DNA of 64,000 nucleotides. Origin: an uncultured Sutterella sp. Lineage in GTDB: Bacteria > Pseudomonadota > Gammaproteobacteria > Burkholderiales > Burkholderiaceae_F. Made by a program: the position numbers and the translations under genes. Below the pieces are notes generated by a model, which saw nothing but the letters and a program-made list of their open reading frames with translations, made no database searches and had not been told where the DNA came from. Positions within the stretch are counted from its first letter, which is position 1; the number at the start of each line of letters is the position of its first letter. The DNA is taken from assembly GCA_900770335.1 (NCBI GenBank), contig CAAGKD010000105.1, positions 1-64,000 on the forward strand, read 5' to 3'. Positions 45,019 to 52,864 of this stretch are shown here, in pieces.

Positions 45019-45768
45019 TCACTTCATGTCCTTGAGACGCGCCTGCGCGTCGCGGGCGACGTCGGTGCCGGGATACGCGCGCACGATCTTCGCGAGCGTG
45101 CTCTTGGCGGCGTTGACATTGCCGCTCGCGGCCTGCGAGGAGGCGACGAGCATCATCGCGTCCGCGGCGCGGGCGCTCTTGGGGAACTCGCGCAGCAGCT
45201 GGTTCTGCGTGGAGATGGCAGTCTTGTAGTGCTCGGCGCCGAAGGCGCACGTGCCCCACCAGAAGAGCGCGTCAGGGCGGTAGGGGGACTTCGTCCACTT
45301 GGCGTTGAAGGCCTTGAAGGCCTTCTCGGCCTCGCCGAACTTGCCGTCCTGCAGGAGCAGCACCGCGGCGTCGTAGGCCGTCTTCTCCTCGGCCTCGACC
45401 TGCACGGACTTGCCGTCGATCACGACCATCTGGGGCTCGAAGACGCCGAGGCGCTTGTCGACGGACTCGTAGAGCGTGCGGTTGTTGCGCCGCTCGACGG
45501 CGATGCTGTTCGTGAGCTCCTCGACCTTGCCCGTGAGCTGGCGGTTCTGCTCGCGCAGCGAGCTGATCTCGCCGGAGAGCTGGACCTGAGCGCTGCGGAC
45601 CGTGTCGAGCTCGCTCTGGAGCTGCCGGACGGTCTCGCGCAGGTCGAGGATCGCGCGGCGGGCGTCGTCATCGGCGAACGCAAACGCGGAGGCGGCGAGG
45701 GTGAGCGAGAGGGCCGCGGCGAGGGCGCGCGGAGCGAAGCGGCGGAGAGCGGTTCTGGAAGAGTGCAT
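45019..45768 (-). CDS. cpoB: Cell division coordinator CpoB (YbgF)
   Basis: A 249-residue periplasmic protein. Residues 1-32 are a signal peptide (ALAAALSLTLAASAFAFA). A trimerising coiled coil follows (LDLRETVRQLQSELDTVRSA, LREQNRQLTGKVEELTNSI), then TPR repeats (YDAAVLLLQDGKFGEAEKAF, PDALFWWGTCAFGAEHYKTA, and AADAMMLVASSQAASGNVNA). CpoB links the Tol-Pal machine to peptidoglycan synthesis during constriction. ATG 45768 starts the signal peptide. It is third in a tolB-pal-cpoB run, 115 bases after pal, the usual order. Confidence 0.92.
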   Translation of the reverse strand: MHSSRTALRRFAPRALAAALSLTLAASAFAFADDDARRAILDLRETVRQLQSELDTVRSAQVQLSGEISSLREQNRQLTGKVEELTNSIAVERRNNRTLYESVDKRLGVFEPQMVVIDGKSVQVEAEEKTAYDAAVLLLQDGKFGEAEKAFKAFNAKWTKSPYRPDALFWWGTCAFGAEHYKTAISTQNQLLREFPKSARAADAMMLVASSQAASGNVNAAKSTLAKIVRAYPGTDVARDAQARLKDMK

Positions 45769-45883
45769 GGTTGTGGCCTTGCGCTGGGAGAAGAGGCGTT
45801 CAAAGCAAGGGCCGGCGCGGCGCAAGGCACCGGCCAGCCCGGATGGCGGGGATCCGGGAGGCGGAGCGCCCCCCGGGCGGGAG

Positions 45884-46411
45884 TCATTTCATCGCGCCCT
45901 GGATCACGCTCTCGGGATAGACGATGTCGGCGCGGCGGTTCTGCGACCAGGACGCCTCGTCATGACCCTCGGCGACGGGCTTCTCCTTGCCGAAGGAGAC
46001 GGCCTCGACGCGGTCGCCCGAGAGGCCGAGCAGCTGCATGCGCTGGCGAACGGCCTCGGAGCGCTTCTGGCCGAGCGCGAGGTTGTACTCGCGGCCGCCG
46101 CGCTCGTCGGTGTTGCCCTGAACCGTGATCCGGACGTTCGGATGGTCGGCGAGCCACTTCGCGTGCGCCTCGACGACGGCGGCGTACTCGGGCGAGACGT
46201 CGTAGGAGTCGAAGCCGAAGTAGATGGAGCGGTGCGAGAGCGGGCTCTTCGGATCCGTGAAGGGATTCGTCGGCGCGGCCTGCTGCGCGGCGGAGGCTTC
46301 GCCGGCGAGCGTGCCGGACTTGGCGCCCTCGTCGAGCGAGACGGACGAGCAGCCCGAGAGAAGCGCGGCCGCGGCGGCGGCCGCGGCGAGGACCTTCCAG
46401 GAAGTGTTCAT
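45884..46411 (-). CDS. pal: Peptidoglycan-associated lipoprotein Pal
   Basis: A 175-residue outer-membrane lipoprotein. The signal ends with a lipobox, ALLSGCSS, after an unusual run of alanines. The OmpA-like peptidoglycan-binding domain covers about 65-170: SIYFGFDSYDVSPEYAAVVE, then VQGNTDERGGREYNLALGQKR and SFGKEKPVAEGHDEASWSQNRRADI, with the TDERG diaminopimelate-binding segment. It anchors the outer membrane to the wall and interacts with TolB. ATG 46411 lies 56 bases downstream of tolB. Confidence 0.95.
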   Translation of the reverse strand: MNTSWKVLAAAAAAAALLSGCSSVSLDEGAKSGTLAGEASAAQQAAPTNPFTDPKSPLSHRSIYFGFDSYDVSPEYAAVVEAHAKWLADHPNVRITVQGNTDERGGREYNLALGQKRSEAVRQRMQLLGLSGDRVEAVSFGKEKPVAEGHDEASWSQNRRADIVYPESVIQGAMK

Positions 46412-46467
46412 GATGGGAAAAAGCTCCTTGAAGCCTGTGATGTCAAAGATTGAAGAATGTTCGGGAA

Positions 46468-47793
46468 TCAGCCGAGGATCGGCCCCCAGGCGGGCTCGCG
46501 GATGTTGCCCTCGCCCGAGAGGCGCGTCGTGAGGCGCGCGTCGGCCGAGCACGTGCCGAGCACGCCGCGGCCCGTGACTTCGGTCGCGTAGACGATGAAG
46601 CGGCCGTTGGGCGCGAAGGAAGGCGACTCGTCGCGGCTCGTGTTCGTCACGAGCAGGTCCTGCCCGGTGGCGAGGTCCATGACGGCGACGCGGTAGCTCG
46701 AGTCAATTCGCGAAATATAGGCCATGCGCGCGCCGTCGGGCGACACGTCCGGACTGATCGCGTAGTTCGAGCCGAAGGTGACACGCTCGGCCGCGCCGCC
46801 CGCGACGGGCTGGCGGTAAATCTGGGGCGTTCCGCCGCGGTCGCTCGTGAAGTAGATCCACGCGCCGTCGCGGCTGAAGACCGGCTCGGTGTCGATGCCG
46901 TAGCTCTTCGTGAAGCGCCTCGGGCTCGAGCCGTCCGCGTTGATGAGGTAGATCTGCGTGAGGCCGTCGCGCGAGAGCGCGACGGCGAGCTGCCGTCCGT
47001 CCGGAGACCAGGCGGGGGCGGAGTTGTTGCCGCGGAAGGCCGCGACGGGCTTTCTCGCGCCCGTGGCGAGCTCGTGGACGTAGACGACGGGCTTGCGCTG
47101 CTCGAAGCTCACGTAGGCGAGCCGCCGGCCGTCGGGCGACCAGCACGGGGAGATGATCGGCTCGGTCGAGCGCAGCGCCGCCTTGGGGTTGCCGCCGTCG
47201 CTGTCGGCGACGATGAGCTCGTAGCGGCGCGAGCCGAGCTGCACGACGTAGGCGAGCTGCGAGGCGAACATCGGCCCCTCGCCCGTGATCTTGACGTAGG
47301 CGCGGTCGGCGCAGCGGTGCGCGGCCATGCGGATGCGGTCCGCCGACGTCGTGAAGTCCGCCGAGTCGAGCTGCTCGCCCGAGACGATGTCGTAGATGCG
47401 GCAGCGCACGATGAAGCGCGCGTCACCCGAGGCTTCGACGGAGCCCGTCACGTAGACGGCGGCCCCGGCCTGGGCGGCGCGGGCGAGCCCCTCGGGGCGG
47501 TCGATGTTCTCATTGGGATCGGCCGCGCCGGCGTCAACGAGCCGGAAGGCGCCCGAGCGCGTGAGGTCCGCGCCGATCACCTGCGCGGGATCGACGGACG
47601 CGGAGGACGCGCCGCGGAAGGGACGGATGACGACGGGCGTCTGATTGGCGCCCACGCCCGTGATCTCGATGCGCAGGTCCGCGAATGCGGGGCAGGCCCC
47701 GAGGACTCCGGCGGCCATGCCGGCGCCGATCAGGGAGCGGCGCGTGAGGCGCGCGCACGTGTTCTGGATGCTTCGCTCGCTAGGCTCTTTCAC
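46468..47793 (-). CDS. tolB: Tol-Pal system protein TolB, twin-arginine-like signal
   Basis: A 441-residue periplasmic protein that relays Tol-Pal energy to Pal. After an N-terminal domain (DLRIEITGVGANQTPVVIRPF, IGADLTRSGAFRLVD) comes a six-bladed propeller whose blades carry WSPDGRRLAYVSF, WSPDGRQLAVALSRDG, FSRDGAWIYFTSDRGG, VSPDGARMAYIS. The leader contains CARLTRRSLIGAGMAAGV, a twin-arginine-like motif (R18-R19), where Sec signals are usual for TolB. GTG 47793 is chosen because GGAGAGG sits seven bases before it; the ATG-like TTG 47799 would be too close to that site. tolQRA are not upstream; purH and a terminator are. Confidence 0.93.
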   Translation of the reverse strand: MKEPSERSIQNTCARLTRRSLIGAGMAAGVLGACPAFADLRIEITGVGANQTPVVIRPFRGASSASVDPAQVIGADLTRSGAFRLVDAGAADPNENIDRPEGLARAAQAGAAVYVTGSVEASGDARFIVRCRIYDIVSGEQLDSADFTTSADRIRMAAHRCADRAYVKITGEGPMFASQLAYVVQLGSRRYELIVADSDGGNPKAALRSTEPIISPCWSPDGRRLAYVSFEQRKPVVYVHELATGARKPVAAFRGNNSAPAWSPDGRQLAVALSRDGLTQIYLINADGSSPRRFTKSYGIDTEPVFSRDGAWIYFTSDRGGTPQIYRQPVAGGAAERVTFGSNYAISPDVSPDGARMAYISRIDSSYRVAVMDLATGQDLLVTNTSRDESPSFAPNGRFIVYATEVTGRGVLGTCSADARLTTRLSGEGNIREPAWGPILG

Positions 47794-47823
47794 TTGCAAG
47801 CCTCTCCGTTTCTTGTCGTGTGC

Positions 47824-47862
47824 AAAGGGCGCTCCGCCGGCGGTCCGGCGAAGCGCCCTTCA
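47824..47862 (-). terminator. Rho-independent terminator after purH
   Basis: AAGGGCGCT-CGCCGG and CCGGCG-AGCGCCCTT arms around four bases; on the minus strand followed by TGCACACG with short TTT. Separates purH from tolB, so tolB should have its own promoter. Confidence 0.75.
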
Positions 47863-47925
47863 ACTATAAACAAGCGCCCGGGAGCGCGCCCTCGCGGGCG
47901 CGCGGCGCATTTGTCTCAGTTTCCG

Positions 47926-49479
47926 TCAATGGCGGAAGTGACGCTCGCCGGTGAAGACCATGGCGATGCCGCGCTCGTCGGCCGCGTCGATGACCTCCTG
48001 GTCGCGGATCGAGCCGCCCGGCTGGATCACCGCGACCGCGCCGGCGTCGACGACGACGTCAAGGCCGTCGCGGAACGGGAAGAAGGCGTCGGAGGCGGCG
48101 ACGCTCCCCTCGAGCGAGAGTCCGCCCTCCTCGGCCTTGATGGCGGCGATGCGGGCCGAGTCGACGCGGCTCATCTGTCCGGCGCCGACGCCGAGCGTCA
48201 TGCCGTCGCGGGCGTAGACGATGGTGTTGGACTTCACGAAGCGCGCGCAGTTCCAGGCGAAGAGCAGATCGGTGATCTGGGCGGCCGTCGGGGCCTTCTT
48301 CGTCACGACGCGCAGGTCCTTCGCGCCGGCGAGCTGCAGGTCGGGCGTCTGGACGAGCAGGCCCCCGCCGACGCGCTTGAGGTCGAGGTCGTTGTGCGCG
48401 CGGCCGCGGGCGATGCGCAGCAGGCGCAGGTTCTTCTTCGCGCCGAGCAGCTCCAGGGCGCCCGCATCAAACTCGGGGGCGATGATCACTTCGGCGAACT
48501 GGTGCGAGATGCGCTCGGCGCACTCGCGCGTCACCGGGCCGTTGAAGGCGATGATGCCGCCGAAGGCGGACTTGCTGTCCGTGAGGAACGCCTTGGCGTA
48601 GGCCTCCTCGCAGGTGGCCGCGACGGCGACGCCGCAGGGATTGGCGTGCTTGATGATGACGCAGGCGGGCGCCTCGAACGAGCGCACGCACTCCCAGGCC
48701 GCGTCGGAGTCGGCGATGTTGTTGTAGGAGAGCTCCTTGCCCTGGAGCTGCTCGTAGCCGGCGAGCAGGCCCGGCGCGACCTGCACCTCGCGGTAGAACG
48801 CCCCCTGCTGGTGGGGGTTCTCGCCGTAGCGCAGGTCCTGGACCTTCTCCCACTGGCGCGTGAGGACGGCGGGGAACTTGCCGGGCCTGCCCTCGGCGTC
48901 AAGGCTCGTGAGGTAGTTGGTGATCATGCCGTCGTAGCGGGCGGTGTGCGCGAACACCTTCTTGGCGAGGGCGAAGCGGGTCTCGGCGGAAACGGCGCCC
49001 TGCGAGGCGATCTCGGCGAGGATCAGCTCGTAGTCGGAGGGATCGACGACGACGGCGACGGACTCGCAGTTCTTCGCCGCGGCGCGGATCATCGTCGGGC
49101 CGCCGATGTCGATGTTCTCGATCGCGAGCGGCAGCGTGCAGTCGGGGCGGGCGACGGTCTGCTCGAACGGATAGAGGTTCACGCAGACGATGTCGATCGG
49201 ATCGATCTCATGCTCGGCGAGCGCAGCCATGTGCTCGGGCACGGGGCGGCGGGCGAGGATGCCGGCGTGGATCTTCGGGTTGAGCGTCTTCACGCGGCCG
49301 TCGAGCATCTCGGGGAAGCCCGTGTAGTCGGCGACCTCCTGGACGGCCACGCCCTCGGCGGCGAGAAGCTTCGCCGTGCCGCCCGTCGAGAGAATATGGT
49401 AGCCCGCGGCGACGAGGCCGCGCGCGAAGTCGACGATCCCGGTCTTGTCGGAAACGCTCAGAAGTGCTTGCTTGCGCAT
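47926..49479 (-). CDS. purH: Bifunctional AICAR transformylase/IMP cyclohydrolase
   Basis: A 517-residue enzyme for the last two steps of IMP synthesis. The N-terminal IMP cyclohydrolase domain shows [35 protein letters not shown] and [20 protein letters not shown]. The C-terminal transformylase domain has [39 protein letters not shown] and the conserved [24 protein letters not shown] 49479 lies three bases after the fis stop, with AAGGAAAAG inside fis as its ribosome site, so fis and purH are translationally linked. dusB-fis-purH is a conserved betaproteobacterial order. Confidence 0.96.
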   Translation of the reverse strand: MRKQALLSVSDKTGIVDFARGLVAAGYHILSTGGTAKLLAAEGVAVQEVADYTGFPEMLDGRVKTLNPKIHAGILARRPVPEHMAALAEHEIDPIDIVCVNLYPFEQTVARPDCTLPLAIENIDIGGPTMIRAAAKNCESVAVVVDPSDYELILAEIASQGAVSAETRFALAKKVFAHTARYDGMITNYLTSLDAEGRPGKFPAVLTRQWEKVQDLRYGENPHQQGAFYREVQVAPGLLAGYEQLQGKELSYNNIADSDAAWECVRSFEAPACVIIKHANPCGVAVAATCEEAYAKAFLTDSKSAFGGIIAFNGPVTRECAERISHQFAEVIIAPEFDAGALELLGAKKNLRLLRIARGRAHNDLDLKRVGGGLLVQTPDLQLAGAKDLRVVTKKAPTAAQITDLLFAWNCARFVKSNTIVYARDGMTLGVGAGQMSRVDSARIAAIKAEEGGLSLEGSVAASDAFFPFRDGLDVVVDAGAVAVIQPGGSIRDQEVIDAADERGIAMVFTGERHFRH

Positions 49480-49482
49480 TGC

Positions 49483-49947
49483 TTACTTTTCCTTAAATTT
49501 CTTGGAAGTCCCCTGCGCAGAGAGCATGCCGTGCTCACGGAGCTTCTTGCGCAGCGTATTCCGGTTAATGCCAAGTAACTGGGCCGCCGCGCACTGGTTC
49601 TGCCGGCACATCGCCATCGCATAGTCGATGAGAGGCCGTTCGACCGCGTGCACGACGAGATCGTAAAGGGGATGGGGGGCGCGGCCGTCAAGGCGCGCGA
49701 AATAGCGGTCGAGCCGGCGGACCACGACCGCCTCGAGGTCATCGTTGTCGCCGGCGCCGCCGAAGCCGTCGGCGAGCGCCCTGAGCTCAAGGACCTCCGC
49801 CGGCTCCTCTTCATGTCCGGATTCAGCGGGCTCCCCGGCGGACTCGCCGGGCGAGAGCTTTCCGCGGACGGCCATCCTCCGGAGCTCGGCATACTTCTCG
49901 AGCGCAAGGATCGCGGAGACGGCGGCTTCTCTATCGCTCTGGCTCAT
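49483..49947 (-). CDS. fis: Fis-family nucleoid/transcription factor with N-terminal extension
   Basis: A 154-residue protein whose last 75 residues are Fis: LDGRAPHPLYDLVVHAVERP, LIDYAMAMCRQNQCAAAQLL, GINRNTLRKKLREHGML, the latter being the helix-turn-helix. Fis bends DNA and controls rRNA and growth-phase genes. Usual Fis is 77-98 residues, so about 70 acidic N-terminal residues (GESAGEPAESGHEEEPAEVL) are extra. ATG 49947 is the first sensible start; a shorter protein from an internal start is possible. It lies between dusB and purH (dusB-fis is the classic operon). Confidence 0.87.
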   Translation of the reverse strand: MSQSDREAAVSAILALEKYAELRRMAVRGKLSPGESAGEPAESGHEEEPAEVLELRALADGFGGAGDNDDLEAVVVRRLDRYFARLDGRAPHPLYDLVVHAVERPLIDYAMAMCRQNQCAAAQLLGINRNTLRKKLREHGMLSAQGTSKKFKEK

Positions 49948-50004
49948 CGAAACGCTATTTCGGGAGATTCTTCGTGACTGTCTGAGGTGCGTGCCGCGCC
50001 TCGC

Positions 50005-50979
50005 TCAGCCCCCGCCGCTCCGGCGCAGGACGAGCTCCGCGGCAAGCTCCATCTGAAGCGAGGCGTCCTCCTCGCGCAGGATCGCGGGCAGCGCCTCCCC
50101 GGCGCCCGGGAGCGGCTTCAGATAGGCGGCGAGATGCTTTCTGAACGTGCGCATCCCGCGGCGGTCCCCATAGTAGTCGAAATGCCTCCGCCTGTGATCG
50201 AGGATGACCGCAAGAACTTCCTCGGGCCCGGGCTCGGCGAGCGTCCGCCCGGCGAGCGCCGCGCGGATCCGCGCGAAGAGCCAGGGCCGCCCGATCGCGG
50301 CCCGGCCGATCATGAGCGCGTCCGCATGCGTCTCGGCGAGCGCCGCAAGCGCCTTCTCCGGCGAGTCGACGTCGCCGTTCGCGGCAACCGGAATGGAGAC
50401 CGTCCGCTTGACGAGCGCGATCGTCCCGTACTCGGCCTCGCCGCGGAAGGCGTCCTCGCGGGTGCGCCCGTGCACGGCGATCATCGCGATCCCCGCGTCC
50501 TCGGCCATGCGGGCTAGCGCGGGGGCGTTCCTGTGCGCGCGGTCCCAGCCCGAGCGCATCTTGAGCGTGACGGGAATCGAGACCGCTCCGGCGACGGCGC
50601 GCATGATCTCGCCGGCGAGCGCCTCGTCGCGCATGAGGGCGCTGCCGCACTCGGCGTGGAGGACCTTCTTCGCGGGGCACCCCATGTTGATATCGATGAC
50701 GTCCGCGCCGTCAGCCTCGGCGGCCCGCGCGGCCTGCGCCATCACCGCGGGATCGGCGCCAAGGAGCTGCACGGCGCGCAGCCCGCTCTCGCCGGGCTCG
50801 ACCCAGCGCGTGAGGCTCTTGGCGCGGTCGCGCAGGTCCTCGCGGCTCGCCGTCATCTCGGCGACGGCGTGGTCCGCCCCGAAGCGCCGGCAGAGCTCGC
50901 GGAAGGGCAGGTCCGTGAAGCCCGCCATCGGCGCGAGGATGAGCGCCGGATCAGGGAGCGCATGCGGACCGATTCTCAT
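50005..50979 (-). CDS. dusB: tRNA-dihydrouridine synthase B
   Basis: A 324-residue FMN enzyme that reduces uridines of tRNA to dihydrouridine. PALILAPMAGFTDLPFRELC, DINMGCPAKKVLHAECGSAL, LKMRSGWDRAHRNAP, HGRTREDAFRGEAEYG and IPVAANGDVDSPEKAL are the Dus signatures, including the catalytic cysteine (MGCPAKKV). ATG 50979 gives the full N-terminus and overlaps the murU stop (ATGA), so the two are coupled. dusB and fis follow one another as in many proteobacteria. Confidence 0.95.
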   Translation of the reverse strand: MRIGPHALPDPALILAPMAGFTDLPFRELCRRFGADHAVAEMTASREDLRDRAKSLTRWVEPGESGLRAVQLLGADPAVMAQAARAAEADGADVIDINMGCPAKKVLHAECGSALMRDEALAGEIMRAVAGAVSIPVTLKMRSGWDRAHRNAPALARMAEDAGIAMIAVHGRTREDAFRGEAEYGTIALVKRTVSIPVAANGDVDSPEKALAALAETHADALMIGRAAIGRPWLFARIRAALAGRTLAEPGPEEVLAVILDHRRRHFDYYGDRRGMRTFRKHLAAYLKPLPGAGEALPAILREEDASLQMELAAELVLRRSGGG

Positions 50980-51689
50980 CGCGCCGCCCTCCCCTCGCAG
51001 GAGGCGAGCATCGCCTCGGCGCGGCGCATCTCGGCGAGCGTGCCGACGTTCGCCCAAAGCCCGCGGAAGACCTCGCCGGTCACGCGCCCCGCGTCGATCG
51101 CGCCGAGCATCCAGGGAAAGAGCTTCGCGCGCCCCTCGGGGACGCCCGCAAAGAGCGCCGGATGGAAGGCCGCGAGGCTCGAGTAGGTCCAGGCCCCGCC
51201 CGGTCCGGGCCGCCGCACGAGCCCGTTCTCGAGCCCGAAGTCCCCCGTCGCGTGGAAGGACGGGTTGGCGACGAGCGCGAGATGCGCGAGGGCGCCCTTC
51301 GGGCTGAGGCTCCGCGCCCGCTCGGCGAGCGCGCAATAGTCCATGTCCGTGACGATGTCGCCCGCGACGGCGAGGAAGGGCTCGCTTCCAAGAAGCGGCA
51401 GCGCCCGCACGACGCCGCCGCGCGTCTCGAGCGCGTCGCGCGTCTCGAGCCCCTCGACCGACCAGGCGATCCGCACGCCCCAGCGCGCGCCGTCGCCGAG
51501 CTCGGCCATCAGGATCCGCGCGCCGTGCGCGGCGTTGATGACGATCTCCGTCACGCCGGCCCGGCGCAGGCTCAGGATCTGCCGCACGACCATCGGCTCG
51601 CCCGCGACGCGCGCGAGCGGCTTGGGGGCGATCTGCGTGAGGGGCCTCAGGCGCCGGCCCTCGCCGGCGCAGAGAATCAGGGCGCGCAT
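50976..51689 (-). CDS. murU: N-acetylmuramate 1-phosphate uridylyltransferase
   Basis: A 237-residue sugar nucleotidyltransferase. The signature MRALILCAGEGRRLRPLTQI, with PKPLARVAGEPMVVRQI, FLAVAGDIVTDMDY and GLWANVGTLAEM, fits the MurU/RmlA-like fold. MurU turns MurNAc-1-phosphate into UDP-MurNAc, the second step of the recycling bypass that feeds peptidoglycan synthesis without MurA. The gene follows amgK by 11 bases and overlaps dusB by four. The adjacency with amgK is what separates it from other sugar nucleotidyltransferases. Confidence 0.9.
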   Translation of the reverse strand: MRALILCAGEGRRLRPLTQIAPKPLARVAGEPMVVRQILSLRRAGVTEIVINAAHGARILMAELGDGARWGVRIAWSVEGLETRDALETRGGVVRALPLLGSEPFLAVAGDIVTDMDYCALAERARSLSPKGALAHLALVANPSFHATGDFGLENGLVRRPGPGGAWTYSSLAAFHPALFAGVPEGRAKLFPWMLGAIDAGRVTGEVFRGLWANVGTLAEMRRAEAMLASCEGRAAR

Positions 51690-51700
51690 CCCGGGCCGCC

Positions 51701-52705
51701 TCAGAAGGTGTAGCCCGCGCGCTCGCTCACGCCCTCAAGCTCCTCGAGAAGATGCTTGAGGGGCGAGAGCTCGATGTAGCGGCCCGCGGTCTGGCGCGCA
51801 TAGGCCATGAAGCGCGGCGTGTCCGCGAGGTACTTCGGTTTGCCGTCGCGGTAGTTGATGCGCGCGAAGATGCCGAGCACCTTGAGGTGGCGCTGCAGCC
51901 CCATGAACTCGACGCTGCGGTAGAAGGCGCCGAAGTCCGCGGCGACGGGCAGCCCCGCCTTCCTCGCCTTCTCCCAGTAGCGGATCGTGACGTCAAGGAC
52001 GAACGACTCGTCCCAGCTCACGAAGGCGTCGCGCAGGAGCGAGGCGATGTCGTACGTGATCGGCCCCATGAGCGCGTCCTGGAAGTCGAGCACGCCCGGC
52101 ATGGGCTCGCAGACCATGAGGTTTCTCGGCATGAAGTCGCGATGCACGAAGACGACCGGATCGGCGAGGTTCACCTTGACGATCGCCTCGCAGGTCATGT
52201 CCCACCACTTCCTGCGCTTCTCGTCCCACTCGACGCCGCAGTGCCGGCGCACGTACCACTCCGGGAAGAGTCCGAGCTCGCGCATGAGCACGGCGCGGTC
52301 GTAGGGAGGCAGAACGCCCGGGCGCGAGGCGAGCTGCCAGCGCACGAGGGCGCTCGTCGCGGCGTCCATGAGGCGGGCGGCGTTGCCCTCATTGATGACA
52401 TCGAGGTACGTCTCGCGGCCGAGATCGGAGAGGATCGCGAACCCGAGGCACTCGTCAGCGGCGAGGATCCTCGGCACGTTGACGCCCGCCGCGGCCATGA
52501 GCGCGTCCACCTTGAGGAAGGCCGGCAGATTCTCATGCTCCGGAGGCGCGTCCATGACGATCAGCGTCCCCGCCTTCGCGTTCACGCGGAAGTACCGGCG
52601 GAAGCTCGCGTCGGCGCTCGCCGGCGCGAGGGTGTCGAGGTCAAGCCCTAGCGCGCCGGCCTGCGCCGCGAGCCAGATTTCGAGGGCTTCGTCGCGTTCT
52701 GTCAT
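51701..52705 (-). CDS. amgK: N-acetylmuramate/N-acetylglucosamine kinase
   Basis: A 334-residue aminoglycoside-phosphotransferase-fold kinase. LAPASADASFRRYFRVNAKA is the nucleotide loop, VVFVHRDFMPRNLMV has the catalytic HxDxxxxN, and GVLDFQDALMGPITYDIASL is the metal-binding DFQDA block typical of AmgK. AmgK phosphorylates MurNAc at the anomeric position; MurU, encoded 11 bases downstream, makes UDP-MurNAc. The pathway is known to give intrinsic fosfomycin tolerance in some bacteria. It diverges from lptD, with 159 bases between, a layout known in proteobacteria. Confidence 0.93.
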   Translation of the reverse strand: MTERDEALEIWLAAQAGALGLDLDTLAPASADASFRRYFRVNAKAGTLIVMDAPPEHENLPAFLKVDALMAAAGVNVPRILAADECLGFAILSDLGRETYLDVINEGNAARLMDAATSALVRWQLASRPGVLPPYDRAVLMRELGLFPEWYVRRHCGVEWDEKRRKWWDMTCEAIVKVNLADPVVFVHRDFMPRNLMVCEPMPGVLDFQDALMGPITYDIASLLRDAFVSWDESFVLDVTIRYWEKARKAGLPVAADFGAFYRSVEFMGLQRHLKVLGIFARINYRDGKPKYLADTPRFMAYARQTAGRYIELSPLKHLLEELEGVSERAGYTF

Positions 52706-52864
52706 GGTGTGATTCAGGCCTCCTGCCTGGGAAGGATTCATCGGAAGCGGTTCCGGAATTGGCGCGGCGGAGCCGCTGATAAAATCCCGGAGGGCGAAGG
52801 CGTCCCTTCGTCCCCGAAGCCGACTATTTTACTTGGCCTCCCCCGGGAGGCCCCCAGATCTTCC

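Noticed and set aside
46450..49578. A 1,042-codon open frame on the plus strand opposite tolB and purH
   Set aside because: Shadow of GC-rich genes: rich in Arg/Ala/Asp/Val, no recognisable domain, and opposite to strongly conserved TolB and PurH.
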